Made by a program: the position numbers and the translations under genes. Source: Candidatus Moraniibacteriota bacterium (GTDB taxonomy: Bacteria > Patescibacteriota > Minisyncoccia > Moranbacterales > GWC2-37-73). Taken from it: DNA of 6,235 nt. This document shows positions 5,465 to 6,235 of this stretch, piece after piece. The stretch covers positions 66,418-72,652 of the forward strand of contig DOKE01000007.1 of NCBI GenBank assembly GCA_003510895.1. The letters run 5' to 3'. Below the pieces are notes generated by a model that was not told the DNA's origin, did not search any database, and saw only the letters and a program-made list of their open reading frames with translations. Numbering within the stretch: position 1 is the stretch's first letter; every line of letters starts with the position of its first letter.

Positions 5465-6235
5465 CTATCTCTTCAAAACCGCCAGATAGGCTTCGGAAGG
5501 GACTTTTACTTTTCCAACGTTTCCCATTTTCTTTTTTCCTTTTTTTTGTTTGTCCAATAATTTATTTTTTCGCGTCACATCGCCTCCATATAACTTAGCA
5601 ATAACATCCTTGCGATAGGGCTTGATTGTTTCGCGAGCCACAATTTTTCCTCCCAAAGCGGCTTGCACCGGAATAGCAAAATTTTGCCGCGGAATTGCGT
5701 CTTTCAACTTTATCACCACAGCATTTCCTTCCGCAACAGCTTTTTCCCGCGGAACAATTCTTGAAAGCGCCTCTACTTTTTCTCCGGCCAACAAAATATC
5801 CATTTTCACCAAATCCGAAGCTCGATAACCAATGAATTCATAACTCATTGAAGCATATCCGGAAGTGGCGCTCTTTAAATCATCATGAAAATTAACAATA
5901 ATATCCGTCAAAGGAACTTCAAAAGAAAGCATAATTCTTTCCAAATCTATATATTCCGTATTCAGATAAACCGAACGCAAATTATTCATAAGTTCCATCA
6001 CTGAACCCAAATATTCAGACGGGGTAACAATTTCCAGTTTCACGAACGGCTCGGAAATTTGATCAATAAAATTGGCATCCGGAACATCCATAGCCGAATA
6101 AATTTTTTGCGGTTCTTTTTTTCCTTTGAATATTATTTCATAAACAACGCCCGGCGTCGTGATAGTCGGAGTAAAATTAAACTCCCGTTCCAATCTCTCC
6201 TTGATGATTTCCAAATGAAGCAATCCCAAAAATCC
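5465..6235 (-). CDS. lepA: Elongation factor 4 (LepA), C-terminal part, 5' end outside the window
   Basis: LepA/EF-4 is a ribosome-binding translational GTPase that acts on stalled or paused elongation complexes and in ribosome assembly. The visible 256 residues begin at the window edge, in frame, with GFLGLLHLEIIKERLEREF, a hallmark of the EF-G domain III-like region of LepA. The next part is the EF-G domain V-like region. The end is the LepA-specific C-terminal domain, from about residue 205 of the fragment: KPYRKDVIAKLYGGD, then the lysine-rich KQKKGKKKM, and the closing VPSEAYLAVLKR, close to the usual PQEAFLAVLK ending. LepA is usually about 600 residues, so the GTPase domain and domain II lie beyond position 6235. 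The stop is TAG. The true start is not in the window; any TTG or similar codon near 6229 is internal. Identification is firm. Confidence 0.97.
   Translation of the reverse strand, partial: GFLGLLHLEIIKERLEREFNFTPTITTPGVVYEIIFKGKKEPQKIYSAMDVPDANFIDQISEPFVKLEIVTPSEYLGSVMELMNNLRSVYLNTEYIDLERIMLSFEVPLTDIIVNFHDDLKSATSGYASMSYEFIGYRASDLVKMDILLAGEKVEALSRIVPREKAVAEGNAVVIKLKDAIPRQNFAIPVQAALGGKIVARETIKPYRKDVIAKLYGGDVTRKNKLLDKQKKGKKKMGNVGKVKVPSEAYLAVLKR

Noticed and set aside
1..6235. CRISPR array, insertion sequence, tRNA or rRNA
   Set aside because: No regularly spaced repeats, transposase-like frames, terminal inverted repeats or cloverleaf-like sequences were found; almost all the sequence is explained by protein genes.

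Overview
The window looks like a chromosomal fragment from a member of the Candidate Phyla Radiation (Patescibacteria, Parcubacteria-like). This is inferred from AT-rich DNA, minimal spacing between short envelope genes, starts without Shine-Dalgarno sequences, a short surface-anchored parvulin-type isomerase, a DivIC/FtsB-like protein with an aromatic tail, and very small hypothetical membrane proteins. No taxonomic marker is complete, so the phylum call is an inference. All genes lie on the minus strand and are read from high to low coordinates. The standard bacterial code (table 11) fits: no in-frame TGA occurs inside any gene.

Layout in transcription order: (1) 6235-5465, the C-terminal 256 residues of the translation GTPase LepA/EF-4, cut by the window edge; (2) an 83-nt gap with a good promoter candidate (5434-5461); (3) 5381-5268, a 37-residue single-span membrane protein; (4) 5258-4869, a DivIC/FtsB-like septum protein; (5) 4829-3771, a membrane-anchored parvulin-type peptidyl-prolyl isomerase/chaperone whose first parvulin strand appears to be moved to the C-terminal side; (6) 3740-3558, a 60-residue [4Fe-4S] ferredoxin; (7) a long inverted repeat (3495-3532) overlapping a weak promoter candidate; (8) 3452-2181, a catalytically complete HtrA/DegP-like protease; (9) 2179-2060, the orphaned C-terminal end of a ClpB/ClpC-type AAA+ unfoldase, right after the htrA stop; (10) 2003-1227, a polytopic membrane protein with about nine spans and no family I recognise; (11) 1197-43, a second HtrA-like protein in which all three catalytic residues are replaced.

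Functionally, most of the region concerns the cell envelope: folding (parvulin), proteolysis (HtrA), a probable non-catalytic HtrA relative, a division-type coiled-coil protein and two unknown membrane proteins. LepA and ferredoxin are the cytoplasmic exceptions. The most unusual points are the active/inactive HtrA pair flanking an unknown membrane protein, the Clp remnant between them, and the rearranged parvulin domain. No RNA genes, mobile elements or CRISPR arrays were seen, and no gene-free stretch exceeds 300 bases.
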